A stretch of 64,000 nt of DNA from Adineta vaga. Taxonomy: Eukaryota > Rotifera. Shown here piece after piece: positions 63,183-64,000 of the stretch. The notes beneath the pieces were generated by a model. The model was not told where the DNA came from, ran no database searches, and saw only the letters and a list, made by a program, of their open reading frames with translations. Every line of letters begins with the position of its first letter. Position 1 is the stretch's first letter. The position numbers were made by a program, and so were the translations under genes. The stretch is taken from positions 19,902,001 through 19,966,000 of the forward strand of contig CP075492.1 of the NCBI GenBank assembly GCA_021613535.1, written 5' to 3'.

Positions 63183-64000
63183 ACTTGGTAATCCGGTTAA
63201 TATTTGGTTTGGCCTGGCTCTGTTAACGCTCGAGCAAGTACTTCTTATTATGGGTCGGTAGAACCGCAAGATAAGGGATAGTCCAAAGTCGTTGTGCAAG
63301 GCGTCAGTCGAATATATAATCTGAAAAAGTGTCTTCATTGAAAGATAAAAGATATTATGCAGTGAAACGAGCGACTGACAACATGTAATATATACATCGA
63401 CACTCAGAGAAACCATATTGGAATCAGCGGTAGTGCGTTATAATTATCGCTGGTATTGATTAATCATTACTCAAAGCTATTCATAAGCAAAGGGTCCGAA
63501 AAATGTCCTAATGTTTGCAGCTTCTCCGTTCATAATATTACCACTACTCTAATTACCGAGTCGTTAACATTACTGAACATAATACAAAGAAGACATCTAG
63601 AATGATATGAATAGATAGAGGGAGTGGGTTCAGGGCTTCTGTTGATGAAAAATGTGATTTGCTGTGTGTGAGATGACGTTCTATGGTATATTGCAAGACT
63701 AAGCGGTTATTTTTCATATAACTCACTCTATCTCATCCTCTCTTTCGGCTCAGTCGAATACATTGTTATAGGGGGAGTCATTCATGCATTCAGTGATTTT
63801 GTAAGGGATGCAGTCATTTAAAACGTGAATACTTGTTCACTCTGTGTTCTTTTTCTGTGTGAGAAAAATCTTCTTTGTGAAATTTAATAAATGTTTATAT
63901 TCCATGATATTACACTCGGAAGTACTTACATGATAATATAAGAAAAGGAAATAAAGGTATTCCAGCTAGAAGCTATACAATTATGATAAGTATTAGTGCA
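63183..64000. other. Region upstream of kinase gene
   Basis: No gene seen apart from the doubtful N-terminal extension of the kinase frame (63183-63416). A GAGGGAGTGGG variant of the dispersed motif lies at 63618. The first 60 bases above the start codon share the higher G+C of the kinase, so the transferred segment may extend slightly upstream. Confidence 0.4.

Noticed and set aside
63183-63416. N-terminal 78-residue extension of the kinase
   Set aside because: The frame is open, but kinase homology starts at MALKPVIAIFDIG and the extension has no recognisable targeting or domain sequence.
1-64000. CRISPR arrays, rRNA or tRNA genes
   Set aside because: No evenly spaced direct repeats with unique spacers and no convincing tRNA cloverleaf or rRNA segment were seen. 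The tRNA-like boxes near 22450 belong to the SINE-like unit.

Overview
The window looks like a gene-sparse, AT-rich stretch of an animal nuclear genome, most likely a bdelloid rotifer. Genes carry short GT-AG introns of about 46-63 bp. A multi-module non-ribosomal peptide synthetase (NRPS) and a polyketide synthase (PKS) sit beside an intronless bacterial-type sugar kinase, an animal-type LDLa/EGF/seven-helix receptor, and many transposon relics. There are also TGTGGG-like tracts of the kind I recall for bdelloid telomeres. The species assignment is inference.

Left two thirds (1-41292, all minus strand): a PKS gene (41292 to 32559) is followed, about 0.9 kb downstream, by an NRPS gene (31671 to beyond base 1). 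The PKS order is KS-AT-DH-pseudoMT/pseudoKR-ER-KR-ACP plus a decayed thioesterase stub. The NRPS has four modules in view, and each reads CA-CB-A-T: two condensation domains in tandem before every adenylation domain. Each module is about 1,600 residues, split by five short introns and one long phase-1 intron (1.6-4.4 kb) that always falls between CA and CB. Modules 1, 2 and 4 are nearly identical over long blocks, but the exons that build the substrate pocket differ. This is natural subdomain swapping in an animal assembly line. The layout suggests a PKS-made acyl chain passed to a peptide line whose modules are duplicated and re-specified by recombination.

The PKS carries two apparent 1-base frameshifts and an in-frame TGA, and NRPS module 1 has one +1 homopolymer frameshift. 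Either this is one decaying copy or the assembly has small errors. The long introns hold MITEs with CAAGGGG ends, foldback elements, a tandem hairpin repeat, a SINE-like element, a Ty3/gypsy integrase relic and an older dispersed repeat family.

Middle (41.3-50.5 kb): mostly non-coding. It holds a Penelope-like element relic, a clean 1,101-bp non-autonomous hAT element with an 8-bp target duplication, and an NHL-repeat gene fragment.

Right end (50.5-64 kb): a secreted cysteine-rich protein gene (+), a large LDLa/EGF/seven-transmembrane receptor (+), a three-exon gene for a 77-residue secreted cysteine-rich peptide (-) that is too split to appear as a long ORF, and an intronless FGGY carbohydrate kinase (-) of bacterial type. 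A GAGGGTGTG motif, often paired with its reverse complement as a hairpin, recurs only in this part.
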